Below are positions 1-11,153 of a DNA stretch of 64,000 bases, one piece after another (the first letter of the stretch is position 1; each line of letters opens with the position of its first letter). Origin of the DNA: Pristionchus mayeri (lineage: Eukaryota; Nematoda; Chromadorea; Rhabditida; Neodiplogasteridae); contig BTRK01000005.1 of the NCBI GenBank assembly GCA_036245805.1, forward strand, positions 4,526,001 through 4,590,000. The letters are read 5' to 3'. The translations under genes and the position numbers were made by a program. The notes under the pieces were generated by a model that was given only the letters and a program-made list of their open reading frames with translations, was not told the DNA's origin and did not search any database.

Positions 1-380
1 TTTCAGCGCTGGTCGAGTCGGATGGCTACTACAACGAGGTGAAGCAGGGATCGGATTATGTGAATGACACGCAAGGAGTGAAGAAGCCACTACGGTAACC
101 ACCATTATCTTAATTGAGTAATGGCCATCTACAATATCCACACTATCAGTATTTCAGAACATTCCCCGGATCATCCCTTAAAATAAAAACAAATGTTTTA
201 ATGCGAGAAATGGTAATCCAGTTTCCGTCGATTTTGGAATGACTATAGGATATTCATAGATCTAACAACTAGCTAGCAAACTATGATCACATTTTCATTT
301 GAAGGAGTTCTCGGGACGATCGGCTCTCGATGATCGAGGAGGACGATGACATCATCGTCGAGAAGGAGAGCTGTCTCTGA
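1..380 (+). CDS. 3' end of an unidentified gene; acidic hydrophilic C-terminal tail
   Basis: The last two coding exons of a gene entering from the left. Bases 1-6 are a TTTCAG acceptor. The exon runs 7-94 and stops at a GT donor in phase 2; the next exon starts at 305 after GAAG and ends at a TGA at 378-380. Joined, they read LVESDGYYNEVKQG... then RSSRDDRLSMIEEDDDIIVE and a final KESCL. The tail is charged and contains YYNEV and DYVND, which would suit a cytoplasmic tail of a membrane receptor, but nothing upstream is visible to confirm this. I do not recognise the family. Its 3' UTR would hold the TGACGTCA array. Confidence 0.55.
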
Positions 381-396
381 GCCGGAATCACGACGA

Positions 397-532
397 TGAC
401 GTCAACGCCTCCTGACGTCTCTGTCGCCTGACGTCATCGCATTCTGACGTCACTGTCGTCTGACGTCATCGCATTCTGACGTCACTGTTGTCTGACGTCA
501 TCGCATTCTGACGTCACTGTCGTCTGACGTCA
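397..532. repeat. 16-bp tandem array of TGACGTCA palindromes
   Basis: Nine units start at 397, 413, 429, 445, 461, 477, 493, 509 and 525, exactly 16 bp apart. Eight carry a perfect TGACGTCA and the unit at 413 reads TGACGTCT. Spacers alternate between TCGCATTC and CTGTCGTC, so there is a 32-bp higher-order period. TGACGTCA is the full CRE/ATF bZIP consensus. The array lies just after the stop codon of the gene ending at 380, so it may be 3' UTR or a regulatory element. Confidence 0.9.
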
Positions 533-540
533 CCCTCCCC

Positions 541-1051
541 TAGTACTCCCCCAATCCTACAAGTAACACGTCGGTGCTTCTCGTCCGATCTCTGATCTCT
601 TCACACATTGATTATATCCAAAGCATTTATCCCCCTCAACAGAGTATTGTTATTCAAAAATCAATAATAATAATATTTGCCCTTGCCAGATTACAGTTTC
701 ACAGTTAATTAGTAGCTTACCATGCTTGTTCAAGATGATTGTCGCTCCGGGTACTGACTAGGATTGGCTTCATGGGAAATGAAATCGTTATTCTCAGTAT
801 TCGTATTGTCTGAAAGAAATGAAGTCTCGTGAAGCCATTTCTACCACTAGCGCTCCCTTCTATACTTATCTGCTTTTGTCGATAAATACTTTTTGAAAAG
901 TATCAAAATTCAATCATGTTGACATTTGAAATGGAATTTACGCACTATTGGTAGTCCATGCGTGATTTATCAGTGGTTACGAAAGTGCTGTAGGCGTGCG
1001 TACAACAAAACGATAGCATGAAGTACGGTGGGTCGCAAGGCGGGTCACATA
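541..1051. other. Intergenic, no gene seen
   Basis: AT-rich spacer between the CRE-like array and the 3' end of the family-2 gene on the minus strand. I see no exon with a coherent frame and splice sites. Confidence 0.6.
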
Positions 1052-2273
1052 TTAGAATCTCTCAGCCGAGTCCTCGATCTCTTCCATCTCCTCCATCTCC
1101 TCTCTCTCCTCTCTCTTCGCCTTCTCCAGGCTCCTCTCGTAGAGAGTCTGCGCCCAGTGGGGAGGCGTCACCTCGGGCATGCACCAGCCTCAAATATGAC
1201 TTTTTTGTATATTATTTTCATATCAATGACATTCGAGATTCAGATTGCCTTATAAAAATCTGGCGAACTCGTTTTCGAAAATCAGTAATCGTCGCTGATA
1301 CGTATTTCAATTATTCATTCTTACTCGAGTGGCCGGTACTTTGTGTGAAATGAGGATGTGATTACGCGAATTTTGAAACCTAACGAACCGCCTGTGTGGA
1401 GGCAGTGAGCGAAGTCGTTGTAGCAGCGGTGGTCATCACTGTAATTTGATTGGTCGTGAAAAAATATCCCTAGTTCGCATTCGTTATTTGTATTCGATAT
1501 TTCGAAATAACCAGCATATCATGGAATTGTAAGTGTAATTTGTTTAAATATGTAACTAACTAGAGGCAGTACTGTCCCTCAGCACAGCGGCCTGCGTACT
1601 GGGTTCGGCCCTCCTTGCAGCGGCGGATGGTGGCTGGAAATTGTATAGGCATTTATTAAATTATTTTTGAAATATATTGTTGTTGAATTTCGAAATATGC
1701 ATGCTTGCGAAATTTTAAAAAAAATGTTTTCGAAACTATGAAAATCAATGTTTTACTCACGCTCAGGTCCCTGCGGCTCTCGAGCCTCGACGGGCTTGTT
1801 GGCCTCGTACTTGCGGACACGGTGCTGCTCTGAAATTTGTATTTATTGGTGTCAATTTCTGCCCATTTCGAAATTTCGGTGGTAGAATTGCACGTAATTT
1901 GTAAAAGGATATACAGCTCTGAACTTATTTTTAGCGAGAACATCATTAAGTCAATACTCATGGTGAGCATGATTTAGGAAATGATTCGTGAGAAACGAGA
2001 CTGTCTTTATAGCGTGTTATCTCGCGCAGTTCAGATCAGCCATCATGCTAAACCATACCTATCCCGATTCTCGCACGATCACGTCTCACTACTGTAATCG
2101 AGCTATATCGCCTGGCCAATTTCGAAATTTTAGTGACAAGGAATCACGTCATGCGATACAATTTCCGTAGATCAAACGTCTAAGATCAAACCTCTATCTT
2201 CGGTGTGATGTTGGCTGGCGAGGGCCACAGCGGCAACCAGGCCGAGGAGAATGAGTAGCTTGAGAGACGGCAT
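1052..2273 (-). CDS. Family-2 six-cysteine secreted protein, 136 aa, acidic C-terminal coil
   Basis: Five exons on the minus strand: 2273-2192, 1829-1761, 1633-1561, 1438-1389 and 1188-1052; total 411 nt, all phases match. Exon 1 encodes a signal peptide (MPSLKLLILLGLVAAVALA). Exon 2 encodes a basic/acidic linker with HRVRKYE. Exons 3-5 carry six cysteines: RRC...GRC...QYCL, then DDHRCYNDFAHC, then GWCMP. The usual DDWRC is DDHRC here. Exon 5 runs on into a long Glu/Arg-rich stretch (EEREEMEEMEEIEDSAERF), probably helical. The same exon phases (1,1,2,1) and layout occur in the genes at 24388 and 42726. The family is not one I can name; it is likely an extracellular disulfide-bonded peptide. 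No lesion seen. Confidence 0.75.
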
Positions 2274-3468
2274 TCTGTAAATTCGAAGCTGATTACGGCA
2301 AACAAGGGAAACACTTTCTCTAGATTCAGAAAGGGAATATCAAATGGGTCATATTGTGTTCTAAGAGGATGAAAACCGAGATCGATGCAGGAAAAGGAGA
2401 AGCTGAAAGAGTCGACTGGTTCTTACTCGCAAATCGATGCTTTAGTAGAGCTCTCTGATTGACAGGATGGGAAGAAAGCCGTTTGAGACGCCTCGGAAGA
2501 GATCTGTTACGATAACGATTGCATAACTTGCCTTTGATCTCATGACAGTGCATTATTGATTTCCGGCAATCAATAATATCATCTGATCTACGTAGATCAA
2601 TGTTTTATTTTAATTCGATAACATTTGAAGGCCTTTTGAGACGCATCGGCTGAGATCCGTTACGATACCGCCTTTGATCTTATCAAAACGATCTATTGAT
2701 TACCCACATTCAATAATTGTAGCTGATCTACGTTGAAAAATCGCAGTGAGTGATCGCATTTGTAAGCAGTTTGTGACGCATTGTATGCGATCGGTAGCGA
2801 TTACATGCATGGTAACGATGTCAGCAGACACAGCACTTGAAACAATCGATTATTCGAATTCAATGAGTATCCAAGTTTCGGCGTTGACATTAGTTTCATT
2901 TTCGGTAACCTGTATTTTGCGTTGGCTAAAAAGCAATGCATGTCCGTGTTGCAAGTCCCTCATGTCACCAAATTCATTCTGACCCTGCACCTCTCGTTCA
3001 AACACGCGTATCTTATCATTCGTGCCGGGTGAATAAACGCGTTCCCGAGCCCGAGTTGCATGCACTGATTAGAGGCACATGATACGAAGAGCGAGGTAAA
3101 TGACACCACGTTCCCTTCGTTCTTTCATTCTTTCAAATATCGGGGACGAATGAGGAATGAAGGCGGCCCGAATGTCGAAAGTTGCTGGTCATTATCGTTT
3201 CAAAAGGTAGAAGAGTCTTTATTGATTCAGAAGATTTATTTAAACAAGTGGAAAAAAGAAGCAAGTGGGCAATTGAGAATCAGTAATTCGATGTGGAAAA
3301 AGTCTATCTCGACAAAATGGTCAATTCGAGTTTCAGGTTGTCATAATATTCTAGATCATCCATGAAAGTGGGTTGTTTTTATCGAATCCCTTTCTTGAAA
3401 AATACATTTAAAAATTCGAATCAATATATGAAACAAATGGAAATGGTAGCACCATCTGTCATTAGCTT
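2274..3468. repeat. Intergenic with three diverged tandem copies (~130-160 bp)
   Basis: Between two minus-strand genes, so it should hold the promoter of the family-2 gene. About 2468-2604, 2626-2745 and 2746-2870 repeat the motifs TTTGAGACGC, GATCYGTTACGATA, CCTTTGATCT and CTGATCTACGT with increasing divergence. The rest shows no gene. Confidence 0.45.
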
Positions 3469-5648
3469 TCATATCCCTTTCTGCTTCTTTCTAGCTTCAT
3501 TAAATTGTTCGTCTTGTTTCCTCTTCTCGGCTTCCAAATTGGACAGATACGCCTCGATGCACTCATCTCGCTGTAAGGAATGTGATGATTGATATCACAG
3601 TTAGATTGCAGATAATGCAGTCTTGCCATCACATCGTGCGTGATGCAATACATAAACTCATTCCATAAACGGTTAAAATTACATTTGAGTAAGTACCAAT
3701 GACGGTTACAAATACTCATTCCCCAATCAAAATGCAGTTGATATATCGAAACAACATTAATCAGTTTCAACATTGTGATGGTACGCGCTAGTGAACCAAT
3801 CGATGATATAATATTGGCATAATATAATACTTACATTCCATTTACGATTACGGTCGAACTCCAACAGGCAGGTGTTGAAAATTGTCATGACTTCTCCGGT
3901 CATTTCCATGATTGTTTCTACCTAAAAGTATTGTACACCAACTGAGGCAACATTTCGGTTTTAAAAATGGTTCCGAATTAAACTAATCAAGATTAACTGA
4001 CTCGTAAACGCTTCGTTCCGGCATTCAGCCTATAACCATTGAAAATTGAGCCACACCTCGTCGATCATTTGCATTTGCGGATTTGACTACATACAGCTGT
4101 GAATAAATAGTGATGATGATACTGGTACTATGTCGGATAAGAACTGTGGATGTCGGGATACATCTCCTATGATGGAAGCTAAATTTGAAAAATGGGTCTC
4201 ATCCAACCTAGAGCAGGCATATTCGGAACTCACAAACTCTTCTAAATACCACTTGCTTTTCGATATTCTAAACACGATTGATCTATACTCTCCAAATAGT
4301 AGAGTGAAGAGAAGAACTTTGCCCCTGAAATACACATTTTCGGCTTCAACATGCCAATTCCGACTGATTAAGAGAGCAATGCAAATCGGAACTTACTGAA
4401 TGTACTTCATGAACTCTTCAGGTTTACGTTCAAACAACCTTCTAATGACACCATCGATGGATTCTGTGAAAAATAGTTATCATAATTTAATGTGGATGCC
4501 AATAATTAAAAGCTTCCAATTTTTTAGTCAAACAATTGAAAAAAAAATATTCAGTCGTTGTTTTGCTTTGTTGACAACTAACCAGAAAGAACTGCGTCTT
4601 TGCATTCAAAGAACTCGGGCGTGCCTAATTTACTGTCCATACACTTAACCAGATCAAACTTTTCTCCAAAATAGTAGACCAATTCCTTCTCGGTTACTGA
4701 AACATTATGTTCACATCATAAATATTGTCGCATATACCTACCGTTCCCTCTAGCTTGACTTGCAGTTTGCCCTAGAGTAAGAAATAATTTCAGTGTAGTT
4801 TGCATGTAGTTATTCTCTGAAAAAAACCGTCATTTCTTTCATAAATCGCACATTCTTCTTCACCTCCACCAAGATACCTGATCCTGTACCCAAATCCTTT
4901 TCTGGCCCAGACTCCATTCCTGAAGAGTTCATGAGGTTGAGCAAGGATATCGTAATTGAATCTGCCTGGATAATAAATGTTCAAAGTAATAAATCCGCTG
5001 CATTTGTCGTCATTAGCATATTCACTAACGATATCACATTCGTCAACTCGTTTTGAATCAAGTAGATCCCATTTAAAAGAAGCAAATGGGGACACTTACG
5101 AGCGTTGTGACAAGGGCTGAATGCGAGCGATTCATTCCAGAATTGAGGTTCTCCAGTCTTGTTAGTTCTCGAGTAGGTCACTCGAGGGAGGGAGGGGACA
5201 TCACAATGTCTAGCAAAAATGAGAATAGTCAACAGTGTCAACATATATTTGATTATTTGTTCTATTGGTGCATTTAATACAATTATTTTATTGTAACTAC
5301 TAAATGATATGCTAACAACTTTTCTTCAATATTTGCTATCTAGCAAAGTGCGAGCAGAATTTTACGGATGATATATTCTTACTAAGGAAAAATATGAAGC
5401 CAACAACATACATCATTGTATCATCTTTACTTTCAACACGGCATGTACTATCGATGAAAATAAGGATTATTTTGACTAACGCTGAATGGAGTTTGCAGGA
5501 TCGCAACTAAGAGGGCAACTCACACATTCGATGCTGGAGGAGCAGTTTTGGATTGAATATTCGCGTAAGCGATGGCTGCTGCGGAAGAGGAATAGACGAT
5601 AAATGAAAGAAGGAGCGCGTTACTATTCCAAATTCGAGGAAAATTCAT
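3469..5648 (-). CDS. Family-1 copy A: ten-exon secreted protein, ~322 aa, one apparent frameshift
   Basis: Exons: 5648-5524, 5209-5100, 4965-4864, 4816-4742, 4696-4583, 4463-4397, 4324-4234, 4096-4002, 3921-3835 and 3570-3469. Exon 1 is a signal peptide (NALLLSFIVYSSSAAAIAYA) plus a short linker. Exon 2 holds HCDVPSLPRVTYSRTNKTG and EPQFW...PC. Exon 3 has GVW and LGGG, exon 5 FGEKFDLVKC and FFEC, exon 6 EEFMKYIQ, exon 7 GKVLLFTLLFGEYRS. Exon 9 is helical with one Cys; exon 10 (RDECIEAYLSNLEAEKRK) is charged. Exon 8 is 95 nt where 96 keeps frame (copies B, D, E); a T4 run at about 4046-4049 would need to be T5. This is either a real deletion or an assembly error. Family not recognised; function unknown, presumably extracellular. 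Confidence 0.7.
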
Positions 5649-6041
5649 TGATGGCCTGGATACTTTCGAGTGATTTTTAGTAAATTTGTGCAGTCCGGAA
5701 GTGGGAAAGGTAAACGAACAATAGTTGTCATCTACAAGAATAGTATCGTATGATATCACTCGAGGAAAGACATACCTGGTACCTCCGCGCGGTCTCCCTA
5801 TGCCGTCCTGACTCTCTATCATATCATACGTCTCGTTGAGTGGCCTTGCAAAAAGAACCATTGGAACTCTCGATAGCCATCGGCGCATACTCTAATAAGT
5901 TTATCGTTCGTGATTTCGAGTTCTTTTACAGGGATGCTCATTTGATGTAATTACGATGTAATTTAATTCACTCAAAAATCGAATCCTGTATATCTCCATT
6001 CGAAATGAGCGCAAGAGAGATTAGCCCGTCTAGGTCTCCTC
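5649..6041. promoter_or_regulatory. Divergent promoter between family-1 copies A and B
   Basis: About 390 bp separate the start codons of A (minus) and B (plus), so both promoters must lie here or overlap. I see no clear TATA box. A minus-strand open frame runs through this segment into exon 1 of A (from 5888), but the family start is the Met at 5648, directly before the hydrophobic signal sequence. Confidence 0.45.
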
Positions 6042-9000
6042 ATGGGCTGGACCATCGGGTTGTTTCTCTCCTTGCTACTCGATCTCTCATCGGCAGCTCC
6101 AGAGATCCATGAAAGCTCAGCGATAATTCGTCAAGCTGATGTGCGTTTCCAGTACGGATTATGGTGGAGGCCTGCATTTAATTACGTTATCCGAGATAAT
6201 GGAGGAGGTAACAAAACACATATTGTTCACATAAAACATGTTTCAGAGAATCGATATATGATCACATCAATCCAGTTGGCACTAACAGTTATGAGCACGG
6301 CTAATATTTCGTCCAATGCAGGTAGATTCAACCTTTTATTTATTTATTGGAATACATCATATTCATTTCAGTAACTTTCGGGGAATTAATCGATCGTTTC
6401 GGAAAGTATTTCAACAACGTTAGATGTCTTCAAAATGGAATTTCAACATTTAACTTCTTCCCATGCAAGAATGCTATTATTTCCAGTAAGCGTTTAACTA
6501 ATGTGTATGGATTTCGTTGTTAGAAAGCAATATATATCATAGTTCAACAAAAATCAATTTACAAACGTCAAACAGATTCAATCGGTCAATCTTACGTAAC
6601 ACTATTCGAGAAAAAACCAGCGAAGTACATGCAACTGACTCAGTAAGCAGTGTTTCTTCTTTTTAAATTATCGGATCGTTGTAACATGTTCAAAGTCCAG
6701 AAGCAAAGTACTTGTCTACATTCTACTTTTTGGAGAGTACAAGCCGATTATTCGAAAGATCATTGAGCAGACCTGGCGATTGAAATCATTCGTGACTCTT
6801 TTCGGGCATCAGAAGTTTGTGAACTTTTGGTAGGTTGAACTACTTTTATATGCGGATGCTGGCGACAGGGACAATGTGGCTAATTTTCTAAATCTCGATC
6901 GGGCATTCCGTTGGAGAATCGAAGACAGGGTTAATCGAAGACAGGGAAATCAGGGCAATATTAAAGACAAAATAATGAATAATATAACACATGTATCATG
7001 ACTCAGTGGAGGAAAAAACCACACCCCGGGAACAATTCCCGACTTTTATTTTTTGTTTGGCTTCATATTGTGGTGGTAGCATACACTAGAGACAACTTCC
7101 CGAAAAATCTAGGTCATAGGTCCCAGATCCGGCTTTTAGGAATTTTCCGGTTTTATAGCCGGTTCTACCGTAACTTAGCGCCAAGTTGTGCTACAGACGT
7201 GGCATTGGGCTCAAAATACGCAGAAAAATGAGTTGAACAACTGTTCTGTTAAGTGTGAAGCTGTGGGACTGCAAGTTCAAATAATATGGACGAAAAACTG
7301 AAATTCCAAGTATAAATAAAATCATAGCGTCTCGGTAAGGAGCAAACGCAGTGAATTTTATTGCAGATTATGGAAGCTTGACTTCATAGGCATATAGGAA
7401 AAATAGTAATCGGTAATTTTAGGGGGGAATTTTTTCGCAATTTTGCTCCGAAGGTCGAAAACATGAGATGTCAAATTTTGAAAAATTCGCAGATTTATCT
7501 CGCAGATTTATCATTTCAATCGATCAGATCAGTCATTTTCTAGCATTTCTCGATCAAGAGCACGATATTTTTTCACTTCAAAAAATCGATTTTCAACCCC
7601 CCAAATTTGCAAAATTCGTGACCATCCTGCTCAGGATTTACACAGCTCTGGAATTGAACTAGACGTGTAATTAATAGTATTGACTAAGATAAATACATAC
7701 AACCATTATTGGCCCTGCAGTCGTTTCCATGCCCTTCATACATATGCCCGAACTAGCAAAATCGAGGCTGTCGAAATGCTTCATTATGATATTTTGAGTA
7801 AATTTCAAAGAATCCCCGCTATTTTCGATCACTAAAAATGACTGATGTTTTCGACCTTCGGAGCAAAATTGCGAAATAGTCCCCCCCCCCCTAAAATTGC
7901 CGATTACTATTTTTCCTATATGCCTATGAAGTCAAGCTTCCATAATCTGCAATAAAATTAACTGCGTTTGCTCCTTACCGAGACGCTATGATTTTATTTA
8001 TACTTGGAATTTCAGTTTTTCGTCCATATTATTTGAACTTGCAGTCCCACAGCTTCACACTTAACAGAACAGTTGTTCAACTCATTTTTCTGCGTATTTT
8101 GAGCCCAATGACACGTCTGTAGCACAACATGGAGCTAAGTTACGGTAGAGCCGGCTATAAAACCGGAAAATTCCTAAAAGCCGGATCTGGGACCTATGAC
8201 CGAGTTTTTTCGGGAAGTTGTCTCTAGTGTATGCTACCACCACAATATGAAGCCAAACAAAAAATAAAAGTCGGGAATTGTTCCCGCAGACCTTCACTGG
8301 CTCGTGATACCGGTGATAATTTGCAATGATATTTTAGGTAGATGGAATAAGGATCATCGCGGAGGATTTTCTCAACGTCTTTAAAATTTGCATCCTGCAA
8401 TACTCAAAACGACGCGAAACAAAAGTGAGCATTTGAAATGTCAATTACTGACATTAATTACGTTAAAAGGAGGAGTCTCAGCAACCGCGCGCGGTTAGAG
8501 AAACGAGATGGGGGGGGGGGGGTGACAAAACCGCAACTGAACGCCGTTCGCTGGGGAGTTGGTCTTGTTACTTGAGAGTTGGTTCTTTGTTACAAGTATG
8601 TGCTCCTCTACACCACCCTGTTTAGATCATATTACAATTCGATCTTGAGTTTCGCTCTCTATCACCGTATAGGGGTTCACGGTCCAAAATTTAGAATTTT
8701 AGTGGAAAATCATGGTTCGATAAAGACAAAGCACCGTATTCGATCGATATTATAGTAACCTAGGAACTACTGTATCCGAGTAACGGATATATATTGGTGA
8801 CAGCATTGACTGTTTATCTAACCATGATTTTGTACTAAAATTCTAAATTTTGGACCATGAACCCCTATACAGTGATAGAGAGCGAAGCTCAAGATCGAAT
8901 TATAAGATGATCTAAACAGGTGGTGTAGAGGAGCACATACTTGTAGCACATACAAACTAGAGCGCTCTCTTGCTGCTTCCCTGAGCTATTTCCCCTGATG

Positions 9001-9298
9001 TCCGTGCTGGCAATCTGCCAAGTTTCGATAACTCAGTTAGAGAGAAGAGATACACACGTGAACATTTCAGAATCTATTAGCGTAGGGGAATCTAGGCAAT
9101 AGTAAATTGTCTAGCTTTTAGATTTGCCTTTGCTCCTCCTTTAATACCATTTATTTATCAATGTCAATTGTAAAAATCTCGGGAAATCAAATACATGGCT
9201 TTTGAAAAACTATGTATAATAATCGCCTAATAACAAAGTGAAATTAAAGTTTAGAACGTGTTTTCTTGCAGGTCGACGATACGACAATTGCTAGCTGA
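6042..9298 (+). CDS. Family-1 copy B: intact, 240 aa, lacks exon 2
   Basis: Exons: 6042-6207, 6247-6321, 6372-6485, 6576-6642, 6701-6791, 6834-6929, 8338-8424 and 9272-9298; total 723 nt, in frame throughout. The first exon joins the signal peptide (MGWTIGLFLSLLLDLSSA) directly to the exon-3 module (QYGLWWRPAFNYVIRDNGGG) with no intron and no VTYS/PQFW module. The rest follows the family: FGKYFNNVRCLQ, EKKPAKYMQLTQ, SKVLVYILLFGEYKP, DAGDRDNVANFLNLDR, EDFLNVFKICIL. The last exon is very short (VDDTTIAS) and its usual Cys is replaced. Intron 7 is only 42 nt. A 1.26-kb foldback lies in the intron before the penultimate exon, and a MITE with a nested palindrome in the last intron. This is the only copy without a visible lesion. 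Confidence 0.65.
7028..8285. mobile_element. Foldback element with ~440-bp arms in an intron of copy B
   Basis: Bases 7028-7464 are the near-perfect reverse complement of 7845-8285; outer ends read GGGAACAATTCCCGACTTTT and its complement. The arms differ by small indels, for example a poly-C run near 7880-7892. The 380-bp centre has no coding signal. Open frames in the arms are mirror images of one another, not genes. A transcript of gene B would contain this long hairpin inside an intron. Confidence 0.85.
8463..9143. mobile_element. MITE of the TTAAAGAAGGAG family with an internal palindrome
   Basis: Terminal inverted repeats TTAAAAGGAGGAGT at 8463 and CTCCTCCTTTAA ending near 9143 match the ends of elements at 14968, 41011 and 54403. 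Inside it, 8591-8724 and 8814-8945 are inverted copies of each other (ends TACAAGTATGTGCTCCTCTA), probably a second nested element. It lies in the last intron of copy B. Confidence 0.6.
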
Positions 9299-9968
9299 AG
9301 AATATGAGGACAACTGGCGGAAATCGTTTGCATCCCGTATTGCCATTGGTGTGGATTACGGTAGCAAGGGGTACTGTACACAAGAAAAGAGTACGCTAAT
9401 CCATGGAGAGTGATGTGCATGAAGAATGCTTGATCTACCTTGCACAACAACTGCAATAGCAAAAAAGGCTCTGCAACCATTCAGAAAGTGATAAATTCAC
9501 GTTTATCATCATAATTCGCAATGTACGTATTTGCACACTATGTGCCGATAAACTACTGAAAAATTATACCGATCACATGATTGAATGATAAGCATACTTA
9601 CGAAAATTATTATACATAATATAGATCTCATTGCACGGCATATTTTCTTATCTCTGCGCACATTTTATCAAGTTCAATGATCGAGATTGTGAAACAATAA
9701 TATTGAGATCAATACATGCATACCATTACCTGAATTGCCGCCCCCTCGCCATCACTGCTATCTGATCATATAACTGGATGACTTGCGCATTAAATGTGGC
9801 CTCGACAACTAAACCCTCTCGCCATGCCATTCTCGCTGCTCTCTCTTGTCGACCTCCTCTCTGGATGACCTTTGAACGAGAGCCATAGGAACTCTTCCTC
9901 CCCCATATCTGCGCCTTATCAGTGTATCATTCGTTGGCGTTCGTTCTCTCACTGATTTAATATTTGCA
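9299..9968 (+). promoter_or_regulatory. Displaced upstream region of family-1 copy C
   Basis: About 9866-9960 shares phrases with the region about 120-200 bp upstream of copy D (GATGACCTTTGAAC versus AATGACCTTTGGAT, then CTTATCAGT and TCATTCGTTG versus CACTCGTGC). This suggests it was the proximal promoter of copy C before a foldback inserted between it and the start codon at 13884. Confidence 0.4.
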
Positions 9969-11153
9969 TTAAAGGTCCTCTCCAGGGAACGAAAAATTCA
10001 TATTCGCTCTAAGGGTAGTAGCGCGTATTAGTAGCGCGCAATTTCAAAAATTGTACAGTATCATACAGTATTTGGAGTACCAGGGGGGTGCTGCACAAGG
10101 GATGTATTTTACGGCCATGGTCGATAATTGTGTCATGGTAGGTCAAGACTAAGTACCGTACCTAATCGATCACACAGTACTCCAGATACCGTACACCTCT
10201 ACCGTAATCCCGATTATCGAGAACTGGCTGTATTTTCAAGATACCGTACCCAATCGGTCCTACTGTACACATACCGTAACCCAGTGTACAGTACCCCTTG
10301 CTACCGTAATCCACACCACTGCGGTCAATCGTAAAATGACTTTTTTCCAAAACATTTTCTATTGAGTTGATTCTTGCTCTATACCGTACCCAATCGACTC
10401 TACAGTACCCCCAGATACCGTATACCGCTACCGTAACCCCGATTATCGCAAACTAACTTTATTTTTAAAAAGTCCTGGTACCGTGCGCATTCGATTATAC
10501 AGTACCCAAGTAACTACCGTAACCCAGTTCCTTGGGTCAGATCCAGTTCCTTGGGTCAAACAATCTTGTAAAAATTTCAAACATTTTTATAAAAATCCAA
10601 AATTGATCATAAAATGATTATACAATAATCACATATACGGTAGAATACTTTAAAATAATTTAAAAATCGATTTTGGATTTTTAGAAAAATGTTTGACCCA
10701 AGGAACTGGATCTGACCCAAGGAACTGGGTTACTGTAGTTCCTTGGGTAGTGTATAATCGACTGGCACGGTACCAGGACTTTTTAAAAATAAAGTAGTTT
10801 GCGATAATTGGGGTTACGGTAGCGGTATACGGTATCTGGGGGTACTGTAGAGTCGATTGGGTACGGTATAGAGCAAGAATCAACTCAATAGAAAATGTTT
10901 TGGAAAAAGCCCAGTTTACGATTGACCGCAGTGGTGTGGATTACGGTAGCAAGGGTACTGTACACTGGGTTACGGTATGTGTACAGTAGGACCGATTGGG
11001 TACGGTATCTTGACGTTTTGATTATACCGCCAGTTCTCGATAATCGGGGGTACGGTAGCGGAGTACGGTATCTGGGAGTACTGTAAGATCGATTGGGTAC
11101 GGTACTTAGTCTTGACCTACCATGACACAATTATCGACCATGGCCGTAAAATA

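Noticed and set aside
1028..1353. Plus-strand open frames rich in Ser/Pro/Leu
   Set aside because: Antisense of the Glu/Arg-rich last exon of the family-2 gene at 1052-2273.
10128..11130. Open frames with RYRTQSVLLYTYRNP-type repeats
   Set aside because: They are mirror images in the two arms of the foldback and reflect its CGTACC/GGTACG repeats.
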